64,000 nt of DNA, taken from positions 682,001 to 746,000 of the forward strand of contig JADJWR010000001.1 of the NCBI GenBank assembly GCA_016716275.1, read 5' to 3'. Numbering within the stretch: position 1 is the first letter of the stretch; each line of letters opens with the position of its first letter. Positions 8,312-17,634 of this stretch are shown piece after piece. The translations under genes were made by a program, and so were the position numbers. Below the pieces are notes generated by a model, which saw nothing but the letters and a program-made list of their open reading frames with translations, had not been told where the DNA came from and searched no databases. The DNA is from Burkholderiales bacterium (lineage in GTDB: Bacteria; Pseudomonadota; Gammaproteobacteria; Burkholderiales; Burkholderiaceae_F).

Positions 8312-9412
8312 ATGACGATCGCAGTGGTCGGCGCCGGCTTTTCCGGCGCCGTGGTGGCGCGTGAACTGGCGCAGGCAGGAAGACGGGTGCAGGTGTTCGA
8401 GTCGCGCCCCGATCCGGCCGGAAACTGTGCCACCCGGCGCGATCCGGACACCGGCGTGATGGTGCACACCTACGGACCGCACATCTTCCACACCAGCAAC
8501 GAGGAAGTGTGGCGCTACGTCAGCCGGTTCGACCAGATGATGCCCTTCGTCAACCGCGTCAAGGCGGTCGCCGCGGGCCGCGTCTACCCGCTGCCGATCA
8601 ACCTGCTGACGATCAACAGCTTCTTCGGCCGGACCCTGGGCCCGCGCGAGGCGGCCGAGTTCATCGCCGCCAACTGCGACAAACCGGACCGCGCGCCCGA
8701 GACGTTCGAGGAACAGGCGCTCGCCACCATCGGCCGTCCGCTGTACGAGGCGTTCCTCCGCGGCTACACGATCAAGCAGTGGGGGCTGTCGCCCGCCGAA
8801 CTGCCGGCGAGCATCCTGAAGCGGCTGCCGCTGCGCTTCAGCTACGACGACAACTATTACGACAGCCTTTACCAGGCCATACCGAGGCACGGCTACAGCT
8901 ACATCGTCGAGCGGATCCTCGACCATCCGGGCATCGAGGTCCGCCTCCGGTCGCCGTTCGACCGCGCGATGACGGGCGGCTTCGAGCACGTCTTCTACAG
9001 CGGCCCGATCGACCAGTGGTTCGGCTGCTGCGAGGGCAGGCTGGCGTACCGGACGCTCGACTTCGAGGTCGAGCGCCACGCCGGGGACTTCCAGGGCAAC
9101 GCGGTGATCAACTACTGCGACCTCGAGGTGCCGTGGACGCGCATCAGCGAGCACAAGCACTTCGCGCCGTGGGAGCAGCACGAGAACACGGTGATCTACC
9201 GCGAGTACAGCCGGGCGCCGAAGGAAGGCGACGTGCTCTATTACCCGCTGCGCCACTCGCGCAACAGCGGGACGATCGCCGCCTACATGGAACTGGCCAG
9301 GCGCGAGGCGAACACGACGTTCGTCGGCCGACTGGGTACCTACCGCTACCTCGACATGGACGTGACGATCGCCGAGGCGCTGGCCGCCGCGCGGCGCCAT
9401 CTGGGCAGATGA
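8312..9412 (+). CDS. glf: UDP-galactopyranose mutase
   Basis: The 366-residue flavoenzyme converts UDP-galactopyranose to UDP-galactofuranose, the donor for galactofuranosyl units in surface glycans. The FAD-binding motif GAGFSGAVVAREL starts at residue 7. YGPHIFHTSNEEVW (from about residue 54) is the diagnostic mutase motif with the flavin-proximal histidine. Further family signatures are FLRGYTIKQWG and YYPLRHSRN near the end. An AGGGAGGA-like ribosome-binding site (8298-8306) precedes the ATG at 8312; the longer open frame upstream lacks a flavin motif start. Its presence strongly suggests that the locus makes a galactofuranose-containing polymer. Confidence 0.95.
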   Translation: MTIAVVGAGFSGAVVARELAQAGRRVQVFESRPDPAGNCATRRDPDTGVMVHTYGPHIFHTSNEEVWRYVSRFDQMMPFVNRVKAVAAGRVYPLPINLLTINSFFGRTLGPREAAEFIAANCDKPDRAPETFEEQALATIGRPLYEAFLRGYTIKQWGLSPAELPASILKRLPLRFSYDDNYYDSLYQAIPRHGYSYIVERILDHPGIEVRLRSPFDRAMTGGFEHVFYSGPIDQWFGCCEGRLAYRTLDFEVERHAGDFQGNAVINYCDLEVPWTRISEHKHFAPWEQHENTVIYREYSRAPKEGDVLYYPLRHSRNSGTIAAYMELARREANTTFVGRLGTYRYLDMDVTIAEALAAARRHLGR

Positions 9413-9485
9413 GCCTTGCCGCGCGGCCGGCTGCCGGCCGACGGCCGCGGGTTCGGTCGACCGCGCGCCATCCGCCAGCGATGCG

Positions 9486-10229
9486 TCACATCCTTTCGAA
9501 GTGAATGACCTGAGCCTCGAAGTGCTTCAGCCGGTTGGCGTTGACGAAGGCGCTCATGAAGCGCTCGGCCAGGTATCCGGGATACCTGCCGGCCTGGTAG
9601 CGGGCACCGGGCGCGTCCGGACGTTCGCCGATCGCCGCGTACACGGCGTCGATCACCTGAAACAGCTGCGTCGCGTAGAGGTCGAAGATCTCGCGCCGGC
9701 AGATCAGCATGTTGTTGCCGTAGAAACGGGTCTCGTCGCGCAGCGAATGGCCGTCGGCGCCGTACAGCGCGTCGAGCTGGCGCAGGAACTCGTGCCACTC
9801 GTCGCGACCGTGCGAGCGCAGATAGTCGTCGCCGATCGAGTTCGCCTGGTACAGGGCGCGCGGCACGATCAGGTCGTACTGGCCGAGCAGCCGCGCGATG
9901 GTCCTCGCCTGCCGCGGGTCGCCGAGCAGCGCGGCGTTCGCCCGGTCGAGCGTCGGCACGGTGAGCAGCGCGTAGCTGTGCAGCTCGGTGGGCACCAGGT
10001 TGAAGTAGCGGCGATAGTGGCAGAGACCGACGGCGTCGTCGCTGGTGTTCTTCCAGATCCAGTAGGTTGCCGTGAGCTCGCAGTACTGACGGTTCCGCGC
10101 CGCGATGTTCTCGCCGCTGTCGTCGCGCAGGGCGGCACCCGGCAGCGAGGCGCCGCCCACCGCGATGACGCTATAAAGCGGGCCCGGCGGCGTCGGCGCC
10201 GGCCTGTGTGAAACGACGAACATGCGCAT
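9486..10229 (-). CDS. DUF4422 family putative glycosyltransferase
   Basis: The 247-residue product shows the pattern of DUF4422 proteins of capsule and exopolysaccharide clusters. It has an N-terminal short strand (MRMFVVSHRP), then GENIAARNRQYCELTATYWIWKN, and then VGLCHYRRYF, the family hallmark H-Y-R-R-Y. The C-terminal region contains FYGNNMLICRREIFDLY. Related proteins are annotated as glycosyltransferases on the basis of locus context. Two ATGs lie at 10229 and 10223, so the first is used but the choice is not decisive. It is transcribed against its neighbours, divergent from the GT2 gene at 10332, so the 102-base gap should hold two promoters. Confidence 0.85.
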   Translation of the reverse strand: MRMFVVSHRPAPTPPGPLYSVIAVGGASLPGAALRDDSGENIAARNRQYCELTATYWIWKNTSDDAVGLCHYRRYFNLVPTELHSYALLTVPTLDRANAALLGDPRQARTIARLLGQYDLIVPRALYQANSIGDDYLRSHGRDEWHEFLRQLDALYGADGHSLRDETRFYGNNMLICRREIFDLYATQLFQVIDAVYAAIGERPDAPGARYQAGRYPGYLAERFMSAFVNANRLKHFEAQVIHFERM

Positions 10230-10331
10230 CTTTCAGTCCGCGGCGAGAGTCCGAACCAGTGTACGGGGCCGCAGGCGCGGGCCGGCGGGCGATTCCCGTC
10301 CGCCCGGCGGTCATCTCGAGCTCGCAGGAAG

Positions 10332-11189
10332 ATGAAGAAGATCGCCGCGCTGATGCCGGCCCGCAACGCCGCCGGCACGATCGCCGAAGCCGTCGAGTCG
10401 ATGCTGTGGCAGGAGGTGCCGAGCGGCTGCCACTACGAAGTGCTGGTGCTCGACGACGGCAGCACCGACGACACCAGTGCGGTGCTCGAGCGGATCTCGG
10501 CGAAGCCGCACGGCCGCCGGCTTCGCGTCCTGCGCAACGAGGTGAACCTGGGCGTTTCGCCGTCGCGCAACCGGCTGATCGAGGCGGCCGCCGACGCGCA
10601 GTACTTCTTCGTCATGGACGCCGACGACATCGCCCTGCCGGGCAGGATCGTTGCCCAGGTCGAGGCGCTGGACGCCGGCCACGACCTGGTGGGCACCAAC
10701 GTGTACAACTTCGGCATCATGTCCGGTGAGCGTCATTTCAGCCTGCAGCGCCTGCAGCACGTGGTGCTGGCGATGATCGACCAGCGGTCGTTCTGCCATC
10801 CGGCCGTCGCCTTCAACAGCAAGGTAGCGCGGATCGGCTACCGAAGGCCGCTCTGTGACTACGGCTTGCTGACCGATGTCCTGCTTGCCGGGCTCGACGT
10901 GACCAACATCGCGCGGCCCTACCTGATGTACCGCGTGCACCGCGGCTCGATTTCCAACAGCCTCGATGCGGCGCGTGTCGCGAGCCTCAGGCAGACGGTG
11001 TGCGCGATCCGGGCAGGTTACCTGGCGGCGCTGCTCGGCATCGACAGCGCCACCGCCGAGAGTTACTCGGACTGCATCGAAAGGAAGATCTTCCGGCGCG
11101 AATCGCCGGAGGATCTGGTCGTGCTCGACGGCCTGAGCGCGCGCGTCTGGCAGCGCCTCGGTGTTGGCGTCGACTTCCGGCGCGTCTGA
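10332..11189 (+). CDS. Glycosyltransferase family 2
   Basis: The 285-residue GT-A enzyme has the classic features in order. MPARNAAGTIAEAVESML binds nucleotide, VLVLDDGSTDDT (DDGS at residues 41-44) sits at the donor site, and FFVMDADDI (DAD at 96-98) supplies the metal-binding DxD. Donor and acceptor cannot be read from the sequence. It is followed after a single base by the GTG start of the TPR/GT9-like gene, so the two are almost certainly cotranscribed and may be translationally coupled. Confidence 0.9.
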   Translation: MKKIAALMPARNAAGTIAEAVESMLWQEVPSGCHYEVLVLDDGSTDDTSAVLERISAKPHGRRLRVLRNEVNLGVSPSRNRLIEAAADAQYFFVMDADDIALPGRIVAQVEALDAGHDLVGTNVYNFGIMSGERHFSLQRLQHVVLAMIDQRSFCHPAVAFNSKVARIGYRRPLCDYGLLTDVLLAGLDVTNIARPYLMYRVHRGSISNSLDAARVASLRQTVCAIRAGYLAALLGIDSATAESYSDCIERKIFRRESPEDLVVLDGLSARVWQRLGVGVDFRRV

Positions 11190-11190
11190 A

Positions 11191-12585
11191 GTGAAGCGAC
11201 CGCCGCGCTCGCCTCCGCTCGCCGGCGCCGCGCCCGCCGGCATTCGCGAGGCGATCGAACTGCACCGCTCGGGCAGGCTCGCCGAGGCGGTGGCCGCCTA
11301 CCAGAGGATGCTGGCGGCGCTTCCCGACGAGCCGCAGCTGCTGCTCGGCTTCGGCACGCTGCTGCTGCAGGCCGGCGAGCTGCAGCGCGGACTGGCGCTG
11401 CTCGACCGGCTGCTCGCGGTGGCGCCGAACCACCCGGTGGCGCTGTCGAACCGCGGCAACGCGCTGCGTTCGCTCGGTCGAGCCGCCGAAGCCCTGGCCA
11501 GCTACGACCGCGCCATCGCCGCCAAGCCCGACTACGCCAGCGCCTACTACAACCGCGCCGCCCTGCTGCAGGAACTAAGGCGGTTCGACGAGGCACTACG
11601 CGACTACGACCGGGCGATCGCGCTGAGCCCGCAACTGGCCGACGCCCACTGGAACAAGGCACTGCTGCACCTCGTCCGCGGCAACTACGAGGATGGCTGG
11701 CGGCTCTACGAATGGCGCTGGCAGGGCCCGCAGAAGGACGAAGTCCGGTCGTTCGCGCAGCCGCTGTGGCTGGGGCGCGAGCCGCTGCAGGGCAGGCGGA
11801 TCCTGCTGCACGCCGAGGCGGGGCTGGGCGACACGATCCAGTTCTGCCGCTACGCGCCGCTGGTTTCGGCGCTCGGCGCGCAGGTCGCCCTCGAAGTGCA
11901 GGCGCCGCTGCAGTCCCTGCTGGCCACCTTGAAGGGCGCGCACCGACTCGTCCGGCGCGGCGATCCGCTGCCTGAGTTCGACCTGCACTGCCCGTTGCTC
12001 AGCCTGCCGCTGGCGCTGAAGACGACCGTCGCCGCCATTCCCGCCGCCGTGCCGTACCTGTTCGCCGATCCGCAGAAGGTGAACGACTGGCGGCTGCGGC
12101 TTGGCGCCGCCGCCCGGCCGCGGGTCGGCCTGGCCTGGTCGGGCAGTGCGCTGTACAGCAACGACCGCGAGCGCAGCATGCCGGCTGGCCTGCTCGCCGA
12201 ACTGCTGTCGCTGCCGGTCGAGTTCCACGTCCTGCAGAAGGAGGTCAGGCCGGACGACCTGGCGACGCTGCAGCGGCTCGGGCGCGTGCAATGGCACGGC
12301 GAGCGGCTGCACGAGTTCTCCGACACCGCGGCGCTGGTCGAACTGATGGACCTCGTCGTTTCGGTCGACACCTCGGTGGCGCATCTCGCCGGCGCGCTGG
12401 GCAAGGAAGTCTGGATCCTGCTGCCGTTCAACCCGGACCATCGCTGGTTGCTCGACCGCAGCGACAGCCCCTGGTATCCGACGGCGACCCTGTTGCGCCA
12501 GTCGCGTCCGGGCGACTGGCCGGGGGTGGTTACCGAGGCGGTGCGCCGACTGGCCGCCTTCGCCGCGCGGCACGAGCCGGATTGA
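11191..12585 (+). CDS. TPR protein fused to a GT9/heptosyltransferase-like domain
   Basis: The 464-residue product starts with about four TPR motifs (residues 20-170; for example ALSNRGNALRSLGRAAEALA and AHWNKALLHLVRGNYEDGW). A GT-B C-terminal domain follows, with RVGLAWSGSALYSNDRERS near residue 315 and DLVVSVDTSVAHLAGALGK near residue 392. The D-T-x-x-x-H-x-A-G-A-L-G motif is diagnostic of the heptosyltransferase-like GT9 fold. The GTG at 11191 directly follows the TGA of the GT2 gene; an upstream in-frame GTG at 11161 would overlap that gene by 29 bases. TPR arrays usually bind protein or peptide, so this could act on a protein acceptor, but LPS-type activity is equally possible. Confidence 0.85.
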   Translation: MKRPPRSPPLAGAAPAGIREAIELHRSGRLAEAVAAYQRMLAALPDEPQLLLGFGTLLLQAGELQRGLALLDRLLAVAPNHPVALSNRGNALRSLGRAAEALASYDRAIAAKPDYASAYYNRAALLQELRRFDEALRDYDRAIALSPQLADAHWNKALLHLVRGNYEDGWRLYEWRWQGPQKDEVRSFAQPLWLGREPLQGRRILLHAEAGLGDTIQFCRYAPLVSALGAQVALEVQAPLQSLLATLKGAHRLVRRGDPLPEFDLHCPLLSLPLALKTTVAAIPAAVPYLFADPQKVNDWRLRLGAAARPRVGLAWSGSALYSNDRERSMPAGLLAELLSLPVEFHVLQKEVRPDDLATLQRLGRVQWHGERLHEFSDTAALVELMDLVVSVDTSVAHLAGALGKEVWILLPFNPDHRWLLDRSDSPWYPTATLLRQSRPGDWPGVVTEAVRRLAAFAARHEPD

Positions 12586-12590
12586 ACCGG

Positions 12591-13268
12591 TCAGTCACCC
12601 CACTTCTTCAGGTACTTCCCGTAGGCATTGATCCAGGGCGCGGACTCGAAGGCCAGTCCGTTGCTCTGGTGTGTCATGCAGATCGGCCAGGTGCCCAGGC
12701 GCAGTCCCGCCAGCCTCGCCGAGCGGCAGAAGTCGAGGTCGTAGAAGTGGAAGTCGAACAGCGGGTCGAAGCGCACCGAGCGCTCCAGCAGGGTGCGCAG
12801 GCGCGCGGCCAGGAACACGCCGTCGAGCAGTTCGCACTCGGCCGGCACCGGCCCGTAGGACGACACCCGGCCGAAGGGAGTCTTGCCGTGGGCGATCGCG
12901 CCGCTGAGGCTCTCACGGTCCTGCGGGCGGCCGGGCGCACTGACGTAATGCCAGGCGCGCTGGTTCGGCACGCGCCGGCGGTTTCCGGCCACACCGACGA
13001 CGTCGAACGCCTCGAGGCCGGCGAGCACCCGGTCGGCCAGAAAGTAGTCGTCGATCCACACGTCGTCGTGGACGAACACGACCACCTGCGAGCGGTTCTG
13101 CGCCGAGATGCGCGCGTTGTAGACCTCCGGCAAGCCGGCGCGGTTCGACAGGGCGACCTGCAGCGAAAGGCGCCCGTCGGAGGCGAGCCGGCGCAGCGAC
13201 ACGCCCAGCGGCGAGGACTTCCAGAACTCCTGCTCGCCGAGCCGGCTGGCGGTGACGATCTCGATCAT
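12591..13268 (-). CDS. GT-A glycosyltransferase, GT2-like
   Basis: The 225-residue protein begins MIEIVTASRLGEQEFW and has VVVFVHDDVWIDDYF at about residues 71-85 (HDD in place of the usual DxD), DVVGVAGNRRR, and FDFHFYDLDFCRSARLAGL toward the C-terminus. This order is typical of the short bacterial transferases grouped in Glyco_tranf_2_5. The start ATG (13266-13268) overlaps the TGA of the upstream GT41 gene (ATGA). It therefore belongs to the leftward GT41-GT41-GT operon that begins at 17479. It is convergent with the TPR/GT9-like gene, only 5 bases apart. Confidence 0.8.
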   Translation of the reverse strand: MIEIVTASRLGEQEFWKSSPLGVSLRRLASDGRLSLQVALSNRAGLPEVYNARISAQNRSQVVVFVHDDVWIDDYFLADRVLAGLEAFDVVGVAGNRRRVPNQRAWHYVSAPGRPQDRESLSGAIAHGKTPFGRVSSYGPVPAECELLDGVFLAARLRTLLERSVRFDPLFDFHFYDLDFCRSARLAGLRLGTWPICMTHQSNGLAFESAPWINAYGKYLKKWGD

Positions 13269-15571
13269 GGCGGCGTCTGCCTGCCCTGCCGCCAGGTTTG
13301 CCACATCTGCCACAGTGCGGACTCGAGGTTCGCCGCAAAGCGCTGCGCATCGAACAGCGGCGAGGCGCGAACGCGCTCGCGCAGGCCGGCGCGCAGCTCG
13401 GCCAGGCCGCGGGTGTCGGCGGCAAGCGCGACCGCCCTGGCGACGAACGACGCCTCGTCGTCGGCGACCCAGGCCGGCAGGCCGGCGGCATGCATCAGGC
13501 TGGCGCCCTGCCGCGCTATCAGCCGGTCGCCGGCGATGGTCAGCGTGGGCACGCCCATCCACAGCGCCTCGCAGGTGGTGGTGCCGCCCGGGAATGGCAG
13601 GGTGTCGAGCACGATGTCGACCTCGGCGTAAGCGGCAAGGTAGGCGGCGCGACCCGACGGCCCGTGCAGCGAGATCCGCTGGCGCGGGATGCCGAACGTC
13701 GCCAGCCGCTCGGCAAGCTGCGACTGCACCGCCGGGCTGGCGAGCTGCAGGCTCTGTACGCGCAGGCGCGAGCCGGGTACCGACTGCATCACCCGCCCCC
13801 ACAACGCCAGCGTCCGGTCGTTCAGCTTGGCGAGGTTCTGGAAGCTGCCGAAGGTGACGGTGCCGCTGCGCGACGCCGGCAGCGGCGCGACCTCCAGGTC
13901 GGTATCGGGCGGCGTGAAGCACAGGCGGGTGTCGGGCAGGTACCAGATGCTCTCGGTGAAGTGGCCGCGGTGCTGCGCCGGCACGCTGACCTCGTCGGCG
14001 AGGAAGTAGTCGATCTGCGCCACGCCGGTGGTGGCGAAGTAGCCGAGCCAGCTCACCTGCACCGGCGCCGGCCTGAAGGCAAGCACCGGCAGGCGGTTGT
14101 TGGCGGTGTGTCCGGACAGCTCGAGCAACACGTGGATGCCGTCGCGATGGATCTCCTGCGCTGCCGCCTCGTCGGCGTAGCCGGCGAGCTGGCGCCAGCC
14201 GGCAAAGTACGGCTGCACGCGCCGGGTCAGGTCGTCGACGCGCGGGTTGGTCGGGTAGCCGATCAGCTCGACCCTGTTCGGGTCGAGCCAGGTCAGCACG
14301 CTTTCCAGGAAGTAGCCGACCGGGTGCATGTGGATGTCGCCGGAAATGATGCCGACGCGCAGGCGATGCGGATCGTCCTCGCAGGTCCACGACGAGCAGG
14401 GCGCGGTCGCCTTGCTGCGCACGATCTCGCCGTAGCGCCGCGCCTCCTGCAGGCAGTATTCGGGCGAATGCTCGGCGCTGTAGTTCAGCGAGAACAGCAG
14501 GTTGCTGCGCGCCTCGGTCATCTGCGGGAAGCGCTCGACGACCCGGCGCAGGCTCTGCTCGGCCTCGGCGAGGCGGTTGGTGTCGCGCAGGATGCTCGCC
14601 AGATTGACGTGCGCACCCGGGCTGCGCGGGTCGAGCGCAATGGCGCGCCGCAGGCTCGCCTCGGCCTCGTCGAGCCTGCCCTGGAATTTCAGCGCCACCG
14701 CCAGGTTGGACAGCACGCCGGGCCAGTCCGGCCGCAGCGCCAGCGCGCGGCGGTAGAACACCTCGGCCTCGGCGGCGCGGTCGGTCCGTTCGAGGATCAG
14801 GCCCAGTTCGTTCAGCGCCTCGGCGAAATGGGGATTCAGCTGCAGGGCCCGGCGCAGGCTGGCTTCGGCCTCGATCGTCTGCCCGAGCCGGTCGAAGACG
14901 AGGCCCAGCTCGAAGTGCGCCTCGGGTTCATCCGGTGTCAGGTGCAGCGCGCTGCGCACCGCCTGCAGCGCCTCCTGGAACCTGCCCTGCAGGCGCAGCG
15001 ACTGGCTCAGCGCCTTCCAGCCCCAGGCGTCCTGCGGATAGCGCGCGGTGATCGCGCGGGCGGCCGCCTCGGCCTGGTCGTGCCTGCCCTCGCTCTTCAG
15101 CGCGATGAAGCGGCTCCTCTCATCCTGGCCTGGCTGGGCGGCTCCGGCGCCCGTGCCGGTGGGCGCTGCCTCCCAGTCGGCCGGCGCGGCGCCGGGAAAG
15201 AACTCCGGCTCGAGCACGTCGAGGCGGCGCTGCAGCGAGTCGACCGCATCGCCGGCAAGGCCGCGACGGCGCCCGGTCGCCAGCACGTTGCGCGCCTCGT
15301 GGTACTGGCCGGCATGGATCAGCGCATCGATGTAGCTGACCCAGGTCTGGCCGTCGCGCGGCTCGGCGTCCAGCGCTGTCTTCAGGTGCTGCAGCGCCTC
15401 CTGCATGCGGTTCTGTTCGAGCAGCAGCACGCCGAGGTTGTGGTTCGCCTCCGGATGGCGCGGCCGCGCGGCAAGCACCTTGCGATAGAGCTGCTCGGCC
15501 TCCTTCAGGCGCCCGCCAGCCTGGTGCGCGAGCGCCTGGTCGATGGTCTGGTCGATCGGCAGTGTCGGCAT
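13265..15571 (-). CDS. TPR / GT41 protein, O-GlcNAc-transferase (SPINDLY) like
   Basis: The 768-residue product has a long N-terminal TPR superhelix (about residues 10-340, roughly nine repeats) and a C-terminal GT41 catalytic region. Conserved catalytic pieces are VGIISGDIHMHPVGYFLES (histidine of the OGT active site), LSGHTANNRLPVLAFRPAP, then QVSWLGYFATTGV, FGSFQNLAKLND (active-site lysine region) and DTLPFPGGTTTCEALWMG (UDP-binding turn). In bacteria such enzymes modify proteins such as flagellin or adhesins, or work in glycan loci. The ATG at 15571 is preferred; an in-frame TTG lies 12 bases upstream. It is the middle gene of a leftward operon, 30 bases after its paralogue. Confidence 0.9.
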   Translation of the reverse strand: MPTLPIDQTIDQALAHQAGGRLKEAEQLYRKVLAARPRHPEANHNLGVLLLEQNRMQEALQHLKTALDAEPRDGQTWVSYIDALIHAGQYHEARNVLATGRRRGLAGDAVDSLQRRLDVLEPEFFPGAAPADWEAAPTGTGAGAAQPGQDERSRFIALKSEGRHDQAEAAARAITARYPQDAWGWKALSQSLRLQGRFQEALQAVRSALHLTPDEPEAHFELGLVFDRLGQTIEAEASLRRALQLNPHFAEALNELGLILERTDRAAEAEVFYRRALALRPDWPGVLSNLAVALKFQGRLDEAEASLRRAIALDPRSPGAHVNLASILRDTNRLAEAEQSLRRVVERFPQMTEARSNLLFSLNYSAEHSPEYCLQEARRYGEIVRSKATAPCSSWTCEDDPHRLRVGIISGDIHMHPVGYFLESVLTWLDPNRVELIGYPTNPRVDDLTRRVQPYFAGWRQLAGYADEAAAQEIHRDGIHVLLELSGHTANNRLPVLAFRPAPVQVSWLGYFATTGVAQIDYFLADEVSVPAQHRGHFTESIWYLPDTRLCFTPPDTDLEVAPLPASRSGTVTFGSFQNLAKLNDRTLALWGRVMQSVPGSRLRVQSLQLASPAVQSQLAERLATFGIPRQRISLHGPSGRAAYLAAYAEVDIVLDTLPFPGGTTTCEALWMGVPTLTIAGDRLIARQGASLMHAAGLPAWVADDEASFVARAVALAADTRGLAELRAGLRERVRASPLFDAQRFAANLESALWQMWQTWRQGRQTPP

Positions 15572-15601
15572 CTGTGTGCGCAAGGGCTGGCGAGGGGCCG
15601 A

Positions 15602-17479
15602 TTATTCCGCAGGCGCGGCCTGCCGATCCCGCCACATGCCCCAGACCGCGTCCTCGAAGTTCCTGGCGAAGCGCCGGGCATCGAACAGCGGCGAGGCGAG
15701 CACGCGGCCGCGCAGTTGCGCCCGCAGCGCGGCCAGCGCCGCCGCGTCGGCGGCTAGCGCCAGTGCCCTGTCGACGTAATCGTCCGGCGAGCGGGCGATC
15801 CAGTCGGCCAGTCCGGCCGCGGCGAGCAGGCTGGCGCCTTGCAGACCGATCATCCGGTCGCCGGCCAGCGTCAGCGTCGGCACGCCCATCCACAGCGCCT
15901 CGCAGGTCGTCGTTCCGCCGGGAAACGGAAAGGTGTCGAGGATCAGGTCGACCTCGCGGTGCGCCTCCAGGTAGTCGTCGCGGGAGACGGGACCGTGCAT
16001 CGACAGGCGATCGGCGGCGATTCCCAGGGACGCCAGTTGCCCGAGGAGCCGCCGGCGGACCGCCGGATCGGCAAGCTGCCGGTTCTGCAGCCGCAGCCGC
16101 GTGCGGGGAGCCGCGCCGAGCACGCGCGCCCACAGCGCCAGCACCGCATCGTTGACCTTGGTCAGGTTCTGGAAGCTGCCGAAGGTGACGTGTCCGCTGC
16201 CAAGCGCGGGCAGCGGCGCGACGGCGGTCTCGGTCGCGGGCGGCGTGAAGCACAGGCGCGTGTCGGGCAGGTACCAGACGCGTTCCGTGAAATGGTGCCG
16301 GTGCTGCAACGGCACGCTGACCGGATCGGCGAGCAGGTAGTCGATCTCGGCAACGCCGGTCGTCGCGAAATAGCCGAGCCAGCTCGCCTGCACCGGCGCG
16401 GGCTTGCGGGCGAACACCGGCAGGCGGCCGTTGGCGCTGTGTCCCGCCAGGTCGAACAGCACGTGCACGCCGTCGGCGTGGATCAGCTTCGCCGCCGTCG
16501 CGTCGTCCTGGCCGTAGAGCGGCGACCAGCGGTCGCAGTGCAAGCGGATGCGCTCGGTCACGCGGTCGGCCAGCCTGCGGGTGGGGTAGGCGATGACTTC
16601 GAGGCGCGAGCGGTCGACCTGCGCCAGCAGCCCTTCGAGAAAGTGGCCGACCGGATGCTCGCGCAGGTCGCCGGAGACCAGGCCGACGCGCAACCGCGGC
16701 GGCGTCGCTGGCGCGTTCCAGTTGGTGAATCCCGGCTTCGCCTGAAGCGTGGCGACGCGGCCGTACTGGCGCGCCTCCTCGAGGTCGTCGGCGACCGAGC
16801 GGTCGGCCCGGAAGTGATGGACGTAAAGCAGGGCGCTGCGCGCCTCCAGGTAATCGGGCCGCAGCTGCAGCGCGCGGCGGAAACCCGCCTCGCCTTCGTC
16901 CAGCCGCCCGATCGCGGTCAGCACGGCGCCGTGGCAGGCGTGCGCCTCCGCGTAGTCCGGGCGGCAGGCGATCGCCGCGCGGCAACTGGCCTCGGCCTCG
17001 GCCAGCCGGCCGCTGTCCCTGAGCACGACGGCAAGCGTGTTGTGCGCCTCGGCCAGCCTCGGACGCAGCCGGATGGCATGACGCAGGCTGGCCTCGGCCT
17101 CGGCGGGCCGCCCCGTCGCCTGGTAAAGGCGGCCGAGGTTGGCATGTGCCGCGACCAGGTCGGGTCGCCGACCAAGGGCCTCGAGAAAGCAGGTCTCGGC
17201 CTGCTGCAGCTCGCCGGCTTCCTGAAGCACCAGGGCCAGGTTGTTGTAGGACTCGGCATCGCCGTCGAGCCGCGCCGCGTTGCGCCACGCGCGAACCGCA
17301 TCGTCGCGGTGGCCGAGGTCGCGCGCCGTGGCGCCGAGCGCCTTCCAGGCGAACGGATGCGCGGCATAGCGCCGGGTCAGCGCTTCGGCGAGCGCCGCCG
17401 CTTCGACCAGGCGGCCGCTGTTGTAATGCTCGACGAGCGCGCGCAGTTGCTCGACGGGGGGTTGGTCCGGCGCTGTCAA
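15602..17479 (-). CDS. TPR / GT41 protein, paralogue of its downstream neighbour
   Basis: The 625-residue protein has about six TPRs (residues 10-235) and a full GT41 domain: VGLVSGDLREHPVGHFLEG, LAGHSANGRLPVFARKPAP, SWLGYFATTGVAEIDYLLAD, FGSFQNLTKVNDAVLALW and DTFPFPGGTTTCEALWMGVP. The start must be the TTG at 17477-17479, because an in-frame TAG lies four codons upstream and no other start codon comes early enough. The catalytic half is very close to that of the next gene, including a 29-bp identical DNA stretch (15879-15907 and 13548-13576), which indicates tandem duplication with loss or gain of TPRs. Donor sugar is not predictable. Confidence 0.88.
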   Translation of the reverse strand: MTAPDQPPVEQLRALVEHYNSGRLVEAAALAEALTRRYAAHPFAWKALGATARDLGHRDDAVRAWRNAARLDGDAESYNNLALVLQEAGELQQAETCFLEALGRRPDLVAAHANLGRLYQATGRPAEAEASLRHAIRLRPRLAEAHNTLAVVLRDSGRLAEAEASCRAAIACRPDYAEAHACHGAVLTAIGRLDEGEAGFRRALQLRPDYLEARSALLYVHHFRADRSVADDLEEARQYGRVATLQAKPGFTNWNAPATPPRLRVGLVSGDLREHPVGHFLEGLLAQVDRSRLEVIAYPTRRLADRVTERIRLHCDRWSPLYGQDDATAAKLIHADGVHVLFDLAGHSANGRLPVFARKPAPVQASWLGYFATTGVAEIDYLLADPVSVPLQHRHHFTERVWYLPDTRLCFTPPATETAVAPLPALGSGHVTFGSFQNLTKVNDAVLALWARVLGAAPRTRLRLQNRQLADPAVRRRLLGQLASLGIAADRLSMHGPVSRDDYLEAHREVDLILDTFPFPGGTTTCEALWMGVPTLTLAGDRMIGLQGASLLAAAGLADWIARSPDDYVDRALALAADAAALAALRAQLRGRVLASPLFDARRFARNFEDAVWGMWRDRQAAPAE

Positions 17480-17634
17480 GCGATGGGCCTACACGAGGGA
17501 AGTCTGCGACGGCGTGCCGCGCTTCGGATTCGCCTAGGATAGTGGACTGCGCATCGCCGGCAGGAGCGCTGCCACCGGGCCGGTCGGCAGGCGGAGCCGG
17601 CGAATCGTCGGCGCGCGGAGCGGGTCGATCGAGG

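Noticed and set aside
13298..15757. An 819-residue plus-strand frame opposite the GT41 gene
   Set aside because: The composition is Arg/Gln/Gly/His-rich and it runs through the antisense of a GT41 gene with intact catalytic motifs.
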